The notes beneath the pieces are model-generated. The model searched no databases and was not told where the DNA came from. It was given only the letters and a program-made list of their open reading frames with translations. Positions 37,317-47,220 of a stretch of 64,000 nucleotides of DNA are shown here, piece by piece. The DNA is from Arenibacterium halophilum (GTDB lineage: Bacteria > Pseudomonadota > Alphaproteobacteria > Rhodobacterales > Rhodobacteraceae), in assembly GCF_005938225.1 (NCBI RefSeq), contig NZ_VCPC01000004.1, forward strand, positions 372,001 to 436,000, in the 5' to 3' direction. The translations under genes and the position numbers were made by a program. Numbering within the stretch: the first letter of the stretch is position 1; each line of letters begins with the position of its first letter.

Positions 37317-38294
37317 TTGAAGTATCTTGCATTTGCAGCGGGAATTTTCTGTGCCACCGGCCTTGCGGCCGAAACGCCGGAGCTGACCGTCTACACCTAT
37401 GACAGTTTCGTCACCGAATGGGGCCCCGGCCCGGCGGTGAAGGCCGCGTTCGAGGAAACCTGCGGCTGTACCCTGAATTTCGTGGCCGCCGGGGATGGTG
37501 CCGCGCTGCTGGCCCGCCTGCGGCTGGAAGGCGCCCGGACTGAGGCCGATGTGGTGCTGGGGCTCGACACCAACCTGACCGCCGCCGCCCGCGAAACGGG
37601 TCTGTTCGCGCCAACCGAGATCGAGGCCGACTATGATCTGCCCGTGGCATGGGACGACGACACCTTCATCCCCTACGACTGGGGGTATTTCGCCTTTGTG
37701 CACGCCGCCGACATGCCCGCCCCGCAGGATTTTCTTGAACTGGCCCGCAGCGACCTGAAGATCGTGATTCAGGATCCGCGATCCTCGACGCCGGGGCTGG
37801 GGCTGCTGATGTGGGTCAAGGCCGCCTATGGCGACGATGCCGCGCAGGTCTGGACCGATTTGGCCGACAACATCGTGACGGTGACCAAGGGCTGGTCCGA
37901 GGCCTATGGCCTGTTCCTGGATGGCGAGGCCGACATGGTCCTCAGCTATACCACCTCGCCCGCCTACCACATCATCGCCGAGGATGACACGACCAAGGAT
38001 GCCGCGTCCTTCGACGAAGGGCATTACGTCCAGATCGAGGTCGCCGGGCGTCTGGCCGCCTCGGATCAGCCCGAGTTGGCCGAGCAGTTCCTGAACTTCA
38101 TGGTGAGTGACGCCTTCCAGTCGGTGATCCCCACGACGAACTGGATGTACCCCGCCGTCACCCCGGCACAGGGTCTGCCCAAGGGCTTTGACGCGCTGGT
38201 CGAACCGCGCGAGGCGCTGTTGATCCCCGAGGATCAGGCGCAAGCCACCCGCGACACGGCGCTTGCCGAATGGCTTGGCGCACTCAGCCGGTAA
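37317..38294 (+). CDS. thiB: thiamine ABC transporter substrate-binding protein
   Basis: A 325-residue periplasmic protein that binds thiamine, TMP or TPP. A short signal peptide ([18 protein letters not shown]) precedes the mature start [24 protein letters not shown], a stretch shared by ThiB proteins. Also visible are [29 protein letters not shown] and [11 protein letters not shown]. The start codon is TTG at 37317 with GGAGGA just upstream; an ATG four bases earlier is out of frame and runs at once into a stop. First gene of the riboswitch-controlled thiBPQ operon. Confidence 0.93.
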   Translation: MKYLAFAAGIFCATGLAAETPELTVYTYDSFVTEWGPGPAVKAAFEETCGCTLNFVAAGDGAALLARLRLEGARTEADVVLGLDTNLTAAARETGLFAPTEIEADYDLPVAWDDDTFIPYDWGYFAFVHAADMPAPQDFLELARSDLKIVIQDPRSSTPGLGLLMWVKAAYGDDAAQVWTDLADNIVTVTKGWSEAYGLFLDGEADMVLSYTTSPAYHIIAEDDTTKDAASFDEGHYVQIEVAGRLAASDQPELAEQFLNFMVSDAFQSVIPTTNWMYPAVTPAQGLPKGFDALVEPREALLIPEDQAQATRDTALAEWLGALSR

Positions 38295-39829
38295 TCTCGC
38301 CCCGTTCCGGCGTTGTCGCCGCCATCGCCATCGCGGCGTTGATGGCGGCGGCGCTGGGCGCGGTGCTGTGGCGGGCCGAAGGCGGCCGGGGACTTGGCCC
38401 CGCCGACTGGTCCGCGCTGCGCTTTACCGTGGTGCAGGCGGCGGTTTCGGCCCTTGTTAGTGTCGCATTGGCCGTGCCCGTGGCCCGCGCGCTGGCCCGG
38501 CGGCAGTTCATGGGGCGCGGTTTGCTGATCACCCTGCTGGGCGCGCCCTTCATCCTGCCGGTGATCGTGGCCGTGATCGGCCTGCTTGCCGTCTTCGGGC
38601 GCAACGGCTGGATCAGCACGGCGCTGGGCTGGGCCGGATTCGAGCCGGTGCATATCTACGGGTTTCACGGAGTCGTCCTGGCGCATGTCTTCTTCAACCT
38701 GCCGCTGGCGACGCGTCTGGTGCTGCAAGGCTGGGCCGACATTCCGGCCGAACGTTTCCTTCTGGCGGCGCAGGTGAATGCCGATGCCCGCGCAATCCGC
38801 CGCCTGCTGGAATTTCCGATGCTGCGGCAAGTGCTGCCCGGCGCGCTGGCGGTGATCTTCGCCGTCTGCCTGACCAGCTTTGCCGTGGCGCTGATGCTGG
38901 GCGGTGGACCGCGTGCCACCACCATTGAACTCGCGATCTATCAGGCGTTCCGCTTCGATTTCGACCTGGGCCGCGCCGCGCTGCTGGCGCTGGTGCAGAT
39001 CGCGCTGACCCTCGGCGCCGCACTGATGGCGCTGCGCCTTGGCCGGGGCGACGGCTTTGGCGCCGGGCTCGACCGGCCCGTGCGCCGCTGGGATGCCAAC
39101 GGGCTGGGCCTGCGCGCGCTGGATGCAGGGGTGATCACGCTGGCGGCGGCGTTCCTGCTGCTGCCGATGGGGGCCATCGTCGCCAACGGGCTTGCGGGTC
39201 TGTCCGCGCTGCCCAACTCGATGTTCCGTGCGGCAGGCGTGTCGCTGGGCGTGGCTCTGGCCAGCGCAGCCGTCCTGCTGTTGCTGGCGCTGCCCATGGC
39301 GATTGCCGCTGCCACGGGTCGCGCCGCCACGGTCGAAACCGCCGGTTTGCTGGGTCTGGCGGTCTCTTCGCTGGTGCTGGGCACCGGTCTGTTCATCCTG
39401 ATCCACCCCATCGCCAGCCCCGCAGCCTTCGCCTGGCCGGTGACGGCGCTGGTCAACGCGCTGATGGCGCTGCCCTTTGCCTTGCGCATCCTGATCCCCC
39501 CGGCGCGCGAGGTCGTGCGCACCCAGGGGCGGCTGGCGCAATCGCTGGCGATGCCGGGTTTGTCCTTTCTGCGGCTTGTCCTGCTGCCGCGCCTGCGACG
39601 ACAGATCGGCTTTGCCGCCGGTCTGGGCGCGGCTTTGTCGATGGGCGACCTTGGCGTGATCGCGCTGTTTGCCGACGCCGACCGGGCGACTCTGCCGCTG
39701 CAAATCTATCGCCTGATGGGCGCCTATCAGATGCAGGCCGCTGCCGGGGGGGCGTTGCTGCTGCTGGTGCTGTCACTGGCGCTGTTTAGAACTTTCGATT
39801 GGCTGGGAGCCCGCCATGCTGACGCTTGA
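38270..39829 (+). CDS. thiP: thiamine/TPP ABC transporter permease
   Basis: A 519-residue inner-membrane permease with two fused binding-protein-dependent transport domains (about residues 50-250 and 320-510) and about twelve hydrophobic segments. The first EAA-like loop reads DIPAERFLLAAQVNADARAIRRLLEFPMLRQ, and the second repeat has RLAQSLAMPGLSFLRLVLLPRLRRQ. The ATG at 38270 overlaps the thiB end by 25 bases, with no ribosome site of its own, so it probably relies on coupled translation. It overlaps thiQ by 14 bases. Confidence 0.93.
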   Translation: MAWRTQPVISPRSGVVAAIAIAALMAAALGAVLWRAEGGRGLGPADWSALRFTVVQAAVSALVSVALAVPVARALARRQFMGRGLLITLLGAPFILPVIVAVIGLLAVFGRNGWISTALGWAGFEPVHIYGFHGVVLAHVFFNLPLATRLVLQGWADIPAERFLLAAQVNADARAIRRLLEFPMLRQVLPGALAVIFAVCLTSFAVALMLGGGPRATTIELAIYQAFRFDFDLGRAALLALVQIALTLGAALMALRLGRGDGFGAGLDRPVRRWDANGLGLRALDAGVITLAAAFLLLPMGAIVANGLAGLSALPNSMFRAAGVSLGVALASAAVLLLLALPMAIAAATGRAATVETAGLLGLAVSSLVLGTGLFILIHPIASPAAFAWPVTALVNALMALPFALRILIPPAREVVRTQGRLAQSLAMPGLSFLRLVLLPRLRRQIGFAAGLGAALSMGDLGVIALFADADRATLPLQIYRLMGAYQMQAAAGGALLLLVLSLALFRTFDWLGARHADA

Positions 39830-40523
39830 CGCCATCACCATCGAAAACGGCGGCTATGCCGTGCAGGCCGACCTGACCATCGCTCCGGGCCAGCGTGTCG
39901 CCGTCATCGGCCCCTCGGGGGCCGGAAAATCGACCCTGCTTGGGGGTATCGCCGGGTTTCTGCCGGTGCCGCACGGGCGCATCCTCTGGCGTGACGCCGA
40001 GATCACCGCCAGCACGCCGGGCCAACGCCCGGTCGCAATGCTGTTCCAGGATGGCAACCTGTTCCCGCATCTGACGCTGGCGCAGAACGTGGGGCTTGGC
40101 CTGCGCCCCGATCTGCGGCTGTCCCCCGAGCAGCGCGCGCAGGTCGATGCCGCGCTGACCCGCGTCGGGCTAAGCGGGCTTGGCGCACGCAAACCCGCCG
40201 CGCTGTCGGGCGGGCAGCAAAGCCGCGCGGCGCTGGCCCGCGTGCTGGTGCAGTCACGCGATATTCTGCTGCTGGACGAACCCTTTGCTGCGCTTGGCCC
40301 CGCGCTGAAGGCGGATATGCTTGATCTGGTGGCCGAAGTCTGCGCCGACACCGGCGCCACCCTTCTGATGGTCAGCCACGATCCCACCGATGCCCGGCGC
40401 ATCTGCTCCCATGCCGTGCTGGTGGCGGACGGGCAGGCGCATCCCCCGGTGGAAACCGCCACCTTGCTGAATGATCCGCCCCCCGCGCTGCGCGCCTATC
40501 TGGGCCAAGACGGATTGCCATAG
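39816..40523 (+). CDS. thiQ: thiamine ABC transporter ATP-binding protein
   Basis: A 235-residue ABC ATPase that powers ThiBP. Walker A is GPSGAGKSTLLGG (about residues 32-44), the signature is LSGGQQSRAALARVL, and Walker B is DILLLDEPFAALGP followed by the switch histidine in LMVSHDPTDARR. Its place after thiB and thiP under one TPP riboswitch supports thiamine salvage rather than another substrate. Confidence 0.94.
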   Translation: MLTLDAITIENGGYAVQADLTIAPGQRVAVIGPSGAGKSTLLGGIAGFLPVPHGRILWRDAEITASTPGQRPVAMLFQDGNLFPHLTLAQNVGLGLRPDLRLSPEQRAQVDAALTRVGLSGLGARKPAALSGGQQSRAALARVLVQSRDILLLDEPFAALGPALKADMLDLVAEVCADTGATLLMVSHDPTDARRICSHAVLVADGQAHPPVETATLLNDPPPALRAYLGQDGLP

Positions 40524-40563
40524 CCCCTCGCGCGCGGCATCACTGTTGCCGAAGGGAGACGCG

Positions 40564-41199
40564 ATGCATCCGAACCAGATCTATCACACCGCAACGCAAG
40601 CGCAGAATTTGGCCTTTGCCCGCGCCCGCAGCTTCGGCACGCTGGCGGTCAATGGCGCGGATGGCCCGCTGATCTCGCACATTCCTTTCATTCTGTCACA
40701 GGATTGCGCCGAATTTCACCTTGTCCGGTCGAACCCGATTGCCCGCGCGCTGGCGAAGCCTGATGCAGCGCCGCTGCCCGCCATGCTCGCCGTGACAGGG
40801 CCCGACAGCTACATCTCGCCCGATTGGTACGGCATCGACGAGCAGGTGCCGACGTGGAATTACATTGCTGTCCACCTGCGCGGCACGCTGGAACGCCGCC
40901 CCGACGACGACATGCGCGACCTGCTGGCGCGTCAGTCGGCAGAGTATGAACGCCGCCTTGCGCCGAAGCGCGAATGGACGATGGACAAGATGGCGCCCGA
41001 GCCGCTGAACAAGCTGCTGCGCATGATCGTGCCGTTCCGGCTGACCATTGCCGCCGTCGATGGCACATGGAAGTTCAGCCAGAACAAACCCGATGCTGCG
41101 CGTCTGGGCGCCGCCGATCACGCCGAACAGGCCGGGTTCGGGGCCGAGGTGGCGCAGCTCGCCGCCCACATGCGCGCGCTTGATGCGCAGACAACATAA
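40564..41199 (+). CDS. FMN-binding negative transcriptional regulator, PaiB-like
   Basis: A 211-residue protein of the PaiB family (flavin-reductase-like split barrel). It begins MHPNQIYHTATQAQNLAFARARSFGTLAV and contains TGPDSYISPDWYG and VPTWNYIAVHLRGTLE, both diagnostic of the family. The founding member affects sporulation and protease genes in Bacillus; the role in alphaproteobacteria is not known. GAAGGGAGA precedes the start. It is followed by a GST gene 15 bases downstream, likely co-transcribed. Confidence 0.87.
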   Translation: MHPNQIYHTATQAQNLAFARARSFGTLAVNGADGPLISHIPFILSQDCAEFHLVRSNPIARALAKPDAAPLPAMLAVTGPDSYISPDWYGIDEQVPTWNYIAVHLRGTLERRPDDDMRDLLARQSAEYERRLAPKREWTMDKMAPEPLNKLLRMIVPFRLTIAAVDGTWKFSQNKPDAARLGAADHAEQAGFGAEVAQLAAHMRALDAQTT

Positions 41200-41214
41200 C
41201 TCAGGGAGATCCGA

Positions 41215-41829
41215 ATGAAACTATTCTACAGCGCCACCTCGCCCTATGTGCGCAAGGTGATGATGGTTCTGCACGAAACCGGCCAGCTGGACGATGTTGC
41301 GCTGGAACCCGTCGCCACCACCCCCATCGCCCCGGCTGAACCGCTGGCCCTGCGCAACCCGCTGGCCAAGGTGCCCGCGCTGGAACGGGACGATGGCGCG
41401 ACCCTGTTCGACAGCCGTGTGATCTGCGCCTACCTCGACCGTCGCGGCAACGGCGGGCTCTATGGCCACGGCGACCGCGAGTGGGAGCTGCGCACGCTGG
41501 AATCGCTGGCCGACGGCATTCTGGATGCAGCGCTGGCCATGACCTACGAGGGCCGTCTGCGCCCCGAACAGCATCGCTGGGATGACTGGGTCGAAGGCCA
41601 GTGGGGCAAGATCGCCCGCGCGGTCGCCACCCTCGACAATCGCTGGATGGGTCATCTGGCCGGGCCGGTCAACATCGGCCAGATCGCGGTGGGTGCCGCG
41701 CTGGGATATGTCGATTTCCGCCACGGCGCGCGCAACTGGCGCGATGGAAACGAGTCGCTGGCCGAGTGGTATGCCGGGTTCGAATCGCATGCCAGCATGG
41801 CCGCCACCCGGCCCCCTGCAGGTGCCTGA
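41215..41829 (+). CDS. glutathione S-transferase family protein
   Basis: A 204-residue GST. The N-terminal domain reads LFYSATSPYVRKVMMVLHETG (a serine-type active site), with NPLAKVPALERDDG (cis-proline) and DSRVICAYLDRRG. The C-terminal helical domain has NIGQIAVGAALGYVDFR. The substrate is unknown. It is different in sequence from the GST at 2757. GGGAG lies seven bases before the start. The petABC promoter region follows. Confidence 0.86.
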   Translation: MKLFYSATSPYVRKVMMVLHETGQLDDVALEPVATTPIAPAEPLALRNPLAKVPALERDDGATLFDSRVICAYLDRRGNGGLYGHGDREWELRTLESLADGILDAALAMTYEGRLRPEQHRWDDWVEGQWGKIARAVATLDNRWMGHLAGPVNIGQIAVGAALGYVDFRHGARNWRDGNESLAEWYAGFESHASMAATRPPAGA

Positions 41830-42036
41830 GTCGCCCGGAAACCGGAAAACAAGCCCGAATCGCCCCCCGCGATTCGGGAAATTTCGCAACACTCACCGCA
41901 GACTGCGACCCCATGCGCGCCTTTGACCGCTGGACGAACCTTTCTTCCATCTTTAGTAAGCCCGTCAGAGGCTGCCCAAGTGGCGGTCGCACAGCCTGTT
42001 TGCCCCTCTAAGGGCGCTTGAATTGGAGTAAACCTC

Positions 42037-42615
42037 GTGTCCCACGCAGAAGACCACGAAGGCACCCGGAGAGATTTCCTCTACTTTGCCACGGCAGGGG
42101 CCGGTGCCGTGACCGCCGGAGCGGTCGTCTGGCCGCTGGTCAATCAGATGAACCCGTCCGCCGACGTTCAGGCGCTGTCGTCGATCTACGTCGATGTCAG
42201 CGGCGTCGAAGTCGGCACCCAGCTGCGCGTCAAATTCCTTGGCAAGCCGGTGTTCATCCGCCGTCGGACCCCCGAAGAAATCGAGATGGCCAATTCGGTC
42301 GATGTTTCGGCTCTGCCCGACCAGGACGCCCGCAACGAAAACCTGCCCACCGGCAGCGCCGCGTCCGACGCGAACCGCGCCCTGGCTACCCCCGATGGCG
42401 AAAACGCCGAGGAGTGGCTGGTGATGATGGGCGTCTGCACGCACCTTGGCTGTGTGCCGCTGGGCGATGGTGCCGGTGACTTTGGCGGCTGGTTCTGCCC
42501 CTGCCACGGGTCGCACTACGACACCGCAGGCCGCATCCGCAAAGGCCCCGCGCCCGAAAACCTGCATATTCCGGTGGCCGAATTCACCGACGCCACAACG
42601 ATCAAACTGGGATAG
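42037..42615 (+). CDS. petA: ubiquinol-cytochrome c reductase iron-sulfur (Rieske) subunit
   Basis: A 192-residue Rieske subunit of the cytochrome bc1 complex, moving electrons from ubiquinol to cytochrome c1. An N-terminal twin-arginine motif and single membrane segment ([21 protein letters not shown], about residues 11-31) precede the soluble domain. The cluster ligands are in [10 protein letters not shown] and [13 protein letters not shown]. The start codon is GTG at 42037 with GGAG ten bases upstream. First of petABC; the 207-base gap upstream should hold the promoter. Confidence 0.96.
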   Translation: MSHAEDHEGTRRDFLYFATAGAGAVTAGAVVWPLVNQMNPSADVQALSSIYVDVSGVEVGTQLRVKFLGKPVFIRRRTPEEIEMANSVDVSALPDQDARNENLPTGSAASDANRALATPDGENAEEWLVMMGVCTHLGCVPLGDGAGDFGGWFCPCHGSHYDTAGRIRKGPAPENLHIPVAEFTDATTIKLG

Positions 42616-42627
42616 GGGAACACAGCC

Positions 42628-43974
42628 ATGGCCGGAATTCCGCACGACCATTACGAGCCGAAGTCAAACCCCGAAAAGTGGTTGCACAGCCGCCTGCCGG
42701 TTGTCGGGCTTCTGTACGACACACTGATGATCCCCACGCCCAAGAACCTGAACTGGATGTGGATCTGGGGCATCGTCCTGACCTTCTGCCTTGCGCTGCA
42801 GATCGTCACCGGCATCGTTCTGGTGATGCACTATACGCCGCATGTCGACATGGCCTTTGCCAGCGTCGAGCACATCATGCGCAACGTGAACGGCGGCTTC
42901 ATGCTGCGGTATCTGCATGCCAACGGCGCTTCGCTGTTCTTTGTTGCCGTCTACCTGCACATCTTCCGCGGTCTCTATTACGGGTCGTACAAGGCCCCGC
43001 GCGAAGTGACCTGGATCATCGGTATCCTGATCTTCGTTCTGATGATGGGCACCGGTTTCATGGGCTACGTTCTGCCCTGGGGTCAGATGTCGTTCTGGGG
43101 CGCAACCGTGATCACCGGCCTGTTCGGCGCGATCCCCTTCATCGGTGAACCGATCCAGACCTGGCTGCTGGGCGGGCCCGCCGTTGATAACGCGACGCTG
43201 AACCGCTTCTTCTCGCTGCACTACCTGCTGCCCTTCGTAATCGCGGGCCTGGTGATCGTGCACATCTGGGCCTTCCACTCGACCGGGAACAACAACCCGA
43301 CCGGTGTCGAAGTGCGCCGCGCCTCGAAGGCCGAAGCGGAAAAAGACACGCTGCCGTTCTGGCCCTACTTTGTGATGAAGGACCTGTTCGCGCTGGCGGT
43401 TGTGATGCTGGTGTTCTGGGCCATCGTCGGCTTCATGCCGAACTACCTGGGCCACCCCGACAACTATATCGAGGCGAACCCGCTCTCGACTCCTGCGCAC
43501 ATCGTGCCCGAATGGTACTTCCTGCCGTTCTACGCGATCCTGCGGGCCTTCACGTCCGAAGTCTGGGTGGTGCAGATCGCATCCTTCCTGACCGGCGGCA
43601 TCGTCGACGCCAAGTTCTTCGGCGTGGTCGCGATGTTCGGCGCGATTGCCGTGATGGCGCTGGTGCCGTGGCTGGATACGTCGAACGTGCGGTCGGGCCG
43701 CTATCGCCCAATGTTCAAATGGTGGTTCGCGCTGCTGGTGGTGGATTTCATGGCCCTGATGTGGCTGGGCGCCATGCCGGCAGAAGAACCCTATGCCAGC
43801 TTCTCGCTGATCGCCTCGGCCTATTGGTTCGCCTACTTCCTGGTGATCCTGCCGATCCTTGGCGTGATCGAGAAACCCGATGCCCTGCCGGCGACGATCG
43901 AGGAAGATTTCGACTCGCATTACGGCAAGTCCGACACCGCCGATGCGGCGGGCGCCGCAACGCCGGCCGAATAA
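42628..43974 (+). CDS. petB: cytochrome b of the bc1 complex
   Basis: A 448-residue membrane subunit with eight or so transmembrane helices and two b hemes. Visible hallmarks are the paired heme histidine regions ([20 protein letters not shown] in helix [29 protein letters not shown] in helix D) and the Qo-site PEWY motif in [18 protein letters not shown]. The length and C-terminal extension match proteobacterial cytochrome b. It lies 12 bases after petA and 14 before petC. Confidence 0.97.
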   Translation: MAGIPHDHYEPKSNPEKWLHSRLPVVGLLYDTLMIPTPKNLNWMWIWGIVLTFCLALQIVTGIVLVMHYTPHVDMAFASVEHIMRNVNGGFMLRYLHANGASLFFVAVYLHIFRGLYYGSYKAPREVTWIIGILIFVLMMGTGFMGYVLPWGQMSFWGATVITGLFGAIPFIGEPIQTWLLGGPAVDNATLNRFFSLHYLLPFVIAGLVIVHIWAFHSTGNNNPTGVEVRRASKAEAEKDTLPFWPYFVMKDLFALAVVMLVFWAIVGFMPNYLGHPDNYIEANPLSTPAHIVPEWYFLPFYAILRAFTSEVWVVQIASFLTGGIVDAKFFGVVAMFGAIAVMALVPWLDTSNVRSGRYRPMFKWWFALLVVDFMALMWLGAMPAEEPYASFSLIASAYWFAYFLVILPILGVIEKPDALPATIEEDFDSHYGKSDTADAAGAATPAE

Positions 43975-43988
43975 GAAGGGACGCAGGA

Positions 43989-44861
43989 ATGTTCAAGAAA
44001 CTTGCAATCGGTACGGCCCTTGCGCTTGCCCTCGCTCCTGTCTCGGCCTTCGCGGCCGGGGCCGAGTCCCACGTCGAGGATTACGATTTCTCGTTCGAGG
44101 GTCCGTTTGGCGCTTATGACCAGAACCAGCTGCAGCGCGGCCTTCAGATTTACACAGAGGTCTGTTCCGCCTGCCACGGGCTGCGCTACGTCCCGATCCG
44201 CACGCTGAGCGACGAAAGCGGCCCCGGCATCCCCGAGGATCAGGTGCGCGCCTATGCCAACCAGTTCCCCGTGCTGGACGAAGACAACAACCGCCAGCTC
44301 TATGTTCAGGAAACCGGCGAATTCCGTGCGCTGGTGCCGTCGGACAACTTTCCGGCCAACACCTCGGCCGCGGCACCCGACCTCAGCCTGATGGCCAAGG
44401 CGCGCGCTGGCTTCCACGGCCCCTACGGTCTGGGCATCAACCAGTTCGTCAAGGGCATCGGCGGCGCGGAATACATCGCCTCGCTGCTGGCGGGCTATGA
44501 GGAAGCGCCCGAATGTGCGCCCGAGGATTTCCCCGGCCACTATAACACCGTCTTCGCCGCCGGCGGCTTCCCGGCCAGCTGTATCGACGAAGAAGGCCAC
44601 CACATGGTGCCGGGCAGCTGGATCGGCATGGCGCCCCCGCTGCAGGGCGAGGATATCGAGTTTGCCGATGGCCACTCGAACGAGCTCCACCACGAGGCCG
44701 AGGACGTCGCTGCCTTCCTGATGTGGGCCGCCGAGCCCCAGATGATGGCGCGCAAACAGGCCGGTTTCGTCGGCGTGCTGTTCCTCGCCGTCCTGGCCGC
44801 GCTGCTCTACCTCACGAACAAGCGCATCTGGGCCCCCCACAAGGGCAAGCACAAGAAGTGA
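43989..44861 (+). CDS. petC: cytochrome c1 of the bc1 complex
   Basis: A 290-residue membrane-anchored c-type cytochrome. A cleavable signal ([21 protein letters not shown]) is followed by the heme attachment site [15 protein letters not shown] (about residues 60-74). The C-terminal hydrophobic helix ([20 protein letters not shown]) anchors it, with a basic cytoplasmic tail. A large open frame that starts inside petB in another register is a shadow. A strong terminator follows 36 bases after the stop. Confidence 0.96.
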   Translation: MFKKLAIGTALALALAPVSAFAAGAESHVEDYDFSFEGPFGAYDQNQLQRGLQIYTEVCSACHGLRYVPIRTLSDESGPGIPEDQVRAYANQFPVLDEDNNRQLYVQETGEFRALVPSDNFPANTSAAAPDLSLMAKARAGFHGPYGLGINQFVKGIGGAEYIASLLAGYEEAPECAPEDFPGHYNTVFAAGGFPASCIDEEGHHMVPGSWIGMAPPLQGEDIEFADGHSNELHHEAEDVAAFLMWAAEPQMMARKQAGFVGVLFLAVLAALLYLTNKRIWAPHKGKHKK

Positions 44862-44897
44862 CTTATGCCGCTGGCTTGGCCAGCAGGTGACACAGGA

Positions 44898-44931
44898 AAC
44901 GCCCTCGCAGATAGTTGCGGGGGCGTTTTTT
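44898..44931 (+). terminator. Rho-independent terminator after petABC
   Basis: A 12-bp stem, AACGCCCTCGCA (44898-44909) and TGCGGGGGCGTT (44916-44927) with one mispair of the G-T type, runs into six T residues. The stem sequence is nearly the same as that of the tRNA-fMet terminator near 60585. Confidence 0.9.
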
Positions 44932-45109
44932 GATTCAGGGGAAACGATCACAGGCTGAAATGCCTTCAAAGCCCCGCTGAATAGACACGCTCATTTGTTG
45001 TACTGCTGATGATTCTTGAGGCGAGTTGTCCGGGGGCTACACGAATGATAATGATACCCTTGCAACTTCAGTTCAGAAGATTGCTAAAATCCGCTCGGCA
45101 GGAGCTCAC

Positions 45110-45820
45110 ATGCCAGATTTTGAGCAAGTTATTTCTAACAGGGAGATACGGGCCCTCAGGCACTCGCGGCCTTATCGAAACCTGCGAGAATCAGTCGATC
45201 AATGCAAAGAAGCCGCGCAAGACTTACTTGGGGAAGACATGGAGAATGCGCATCCAAAACTTCTCGAAAGAAGTGTTGTAATCACGTTTGTAACGTACGT
45301 CGAAGTATACTTCAGAGACATGCTCGACGCCATTTTCAGGAAATGCGCTCCAAGCTTTTTTATTCCCAAGTTGAAGCATATACACAGCTTAAAGTACGAT
45401 ATTGAAGATCTTATTGATATCTACAAGCGGCAAATTCATCCACTTGAGCTGGTTTCGAGTGAGGCTTCATTCCAAAGTGTAGAGAAGATAGACAAAGTAT
45501 TTTCGAAGTTTCTTGGTAAGAGTGTTTGGACGGAAGCGATAGGCCTGCAAATTCGCATCAAAGATCGACCGGAGACTGCCGTACGCTTTGAGCCGGAGTA
45601 CTTAAATGGTTTGGCAAGGATATTTTCGCTGCGACACGAGTTGCTGCACAACCCAAGGCAGGACTTCCAGCTAACCAAAGAAATCCTGAAGGACATAGAT
45701 AATGCGGACGGTCTGCTCCTAGCTGTCGATGTTGTCCTCTGCAGCATGCTTAGCGACCATGTGGACCCAGAGCTGACTAAGGCGGAAGCGGTAGAAATCA
45801 ACGAATCAGCGAGAAACTGA
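45110..45820 (+). CDS. HEPN-domain protein, hypothetical (RiboL-PSP-HEPN/MAE_28990-like)
   Basis: A 236-residue protein of visibly lower GC than its neighbours. The late motif SLRHELLHNPRQ contains R-H-E-L-L-H, a perfect R-phi-x3-H HEPN ribonuclease signature, and the helical segment ERSVVITFVTYVEVYFRDML is typical of stand-alone HEPN proteins. HEPN proteins are often RNases in toxin-antitoxin or abortive-infection systems. No nucleotidyltransferase partner is adjacent. The ATG at 45110 has GGAG five bases upstream; a TTG at 45026 would add 28 residues. It sits alone between the petC terminator and mtaB, probably acquired by transfer. Confidence 0.65.
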   Translation: MPDFEQVISNREIRALRHSRPYRNLRESVDQCKEAAQDLLGEDMENAHPKLLERSVVITFVTYVEVYFRDMLDAIFRKCAPSFFIPKLKHIHSLKYDIEDLIDIYKRQIHPLELVSSEASFQSVEKIDKVFSKFLGKSVWTEAIGLQIRIKDRPETAVRFEPEYLNGLARIFSLRHELLHNPRQDFQLTKEILKDIDNADGLLLAVDVVLCSMLSDHVDPELTKAEAVEINESARN

Positions 45821-45969
45821 CTTGTACACGATTGTGGCCGGTATCTTTCGCGATATTTTCGGCGTCGTTTCTCTAGTCCCGAATGCTGCCGATCGTTCGA
45901 CACTAGGCCGGCATCAATAAAGTTTGGCTGGGATCAATTCGCAAAAAAAGTTGCACTATTCTCGCCCGC

Positions 45970-47220
45970 TCACGCCAGCAGCACCTTGCCGTCATGCCCC
46001 GAAATCACGCGCTGCACGATGCTCCCCTCGGCAGCAGGCTCAGACAGCATCACCTCGGTGAACTGCTCGGTCCGGCCCATGGTGGCGTTTTCCATCAGGA
46101 TCGCGTGTGTCTGGCCAACCTGCGCCGCCAGATGGAGCGCCACCTGAGCGTCGCAAGCCGCGCGCAGGCGGGCGGCGCGGTCTTTGATGACCTTGCCGTT
46201 CACCTGCGACGGAATCCGCGCGGCCGGGGTGCCTTCGCGTTTGGAGTAGGGGAAGACGTGCAGCCAGGTCAGCCCGCAATCCGTCACCAGCTTCAGCGAG
46301 TTCTCGAAATGCGCCTCGGTCTCGGTCGGGAATCCGGCGATGATGTCGGCGCCAAAGGTCATGTCGGGGCGCAGGCGGCGCGCCTCTTCGCAAAAGGCGA
46401 TGGCATCGTCGCGCAGGTGGCGCCGTTTCATCCGCTTCAGGATCAGGTCGTCGCCATGTTGCAGCGACAGGTGCAGGTGCGGCATCAGGCGCGGTTCGGT
46501 GGCGATGGCCTGCATCAGGTTCTCGTCGGCCTCGATGCTGTCGATCGACGAAATCCGCAGCCGCGCCAGATCGGGCACCAGCCGGAGGATGCGCATCACC
46601 AGATCGCCAAGGCGCGGCGTGCCGGGCAGATCGGCGCCCCAGCTTGTCAGGTCCACGCCGGTCAGCACCACCTCGTGATAGCCCGAGCCGACCAGCCGCT
46701 TGATCTGGTCCACCACCACGCCCGCAGGGACGCTGCGAGAATTGCCACGGCCATAGGGGATGATGCAGAAGGTGCAGCGATGGTCGCACCCGTTCTGAAC
46801 CTGAACATAAGCGCGCGAGCGGGTTCCGAAGCCGTCGATCATGTGGCCCGCGGTTTCGGTCACGGACATGATGTCGTTCACCTGCACCGGCTCGGTCCCG
46901 AAATCGCCCGCCAGCCCCGCCCATGTTGCGGGCTGCATCTTCTCGGTGTTGCCGATCACGGCGTCCACCTCGGGCATGGCGGCGAAACGTTCCGGTTCGA
47001 TCTGGGCGGCGCAGCCCGTCACGATCAGCCGGGCCGTGGGGTTTTCGCGCCGCAGACGGCGGATTTCCTGCCGCGCCTTGCGCACGGCTTCGGCTGTGAC
47101 GGCGCAGGTGTTCACCACCACGGCGTTGTCCAGCCCGGCCTGTCCGGCCAGGTCCTTCATCGCTTCGGTTTCATAGGCGTTCAGCCGGCACCCAAGCGTG
47201 GTGAACCGGGGGGCTGTCAC
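45970..47220 (-). CDS. mtaB: tRNA t6A37 methylthiotransferase MtaB
   Basis: A 416-residue radical-SAM enzyme that adds a methylthio group to t6A37 in tRNA. The N-terminal UPF0004 domain has TLGCRLNAYETEAM and VNTCAVTAEAVRKARQEIRRL with the first cluster cysteines; the radical-SAM motif is NGCDHRCTFCIIPYGRGNSRS (about residues 145-165). A short TRAM-like tail closes the protein. The GTG start at 47220 overlaps the dapF stop as GTGA, a coupling common in this family of bacteria. MtaB fits better than MiaB or RimO by its CRLN and RGNSRS motifs. Confidence 0.93.
   Translation of the reverse strand: MTAPRFTTLGCRLNAYETEAMKDLAGQAGLDNAVVVNTCAVTAEAVRKARQEIRRLRRENPTARLIVTGCAAQIEPERFAAMPEVDAVIGNTEKMQPATWAGLAGDFGTEPVQVNDIMSVTETAGHMIDGFGTRSRAYVQVQNGCDHRCTFCIIPYGRGNSRSVPAGVVVDQIKRLVGSGYHEVVLTGVDLTSWGADLPGTPRLGDLVMRILRLVPDLARLRISSIDSIEADENLMQAIATEPRLMPHLHLSLQHGDDLILKRMKRRHLRDDAIAFCEEARRLRPDMTFGADIIAGFPTETEAHFENSLKLVTDCGLTWLHVFPYSKREGTPAARIPSQVNGKVIKDRAARLRAACDAQVALHLAAQVGQTHAILMENATMGRTEQFTEVMLSEPAAEGSIVQRVISGHDGKVLLA

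Noticed and set aside
38234..39703. 489-codon minus-strand frame over thiP
   Set aside because: It is a very Gln/Arg/His-rich shadow of a clear permease.
45436..45903. Minus-strand frame overlapping the HEPN gene, considered as an antitoxin
   Set aside because: It is antisense over most of its length, without a ribosome site or recognisable antitoxin features.
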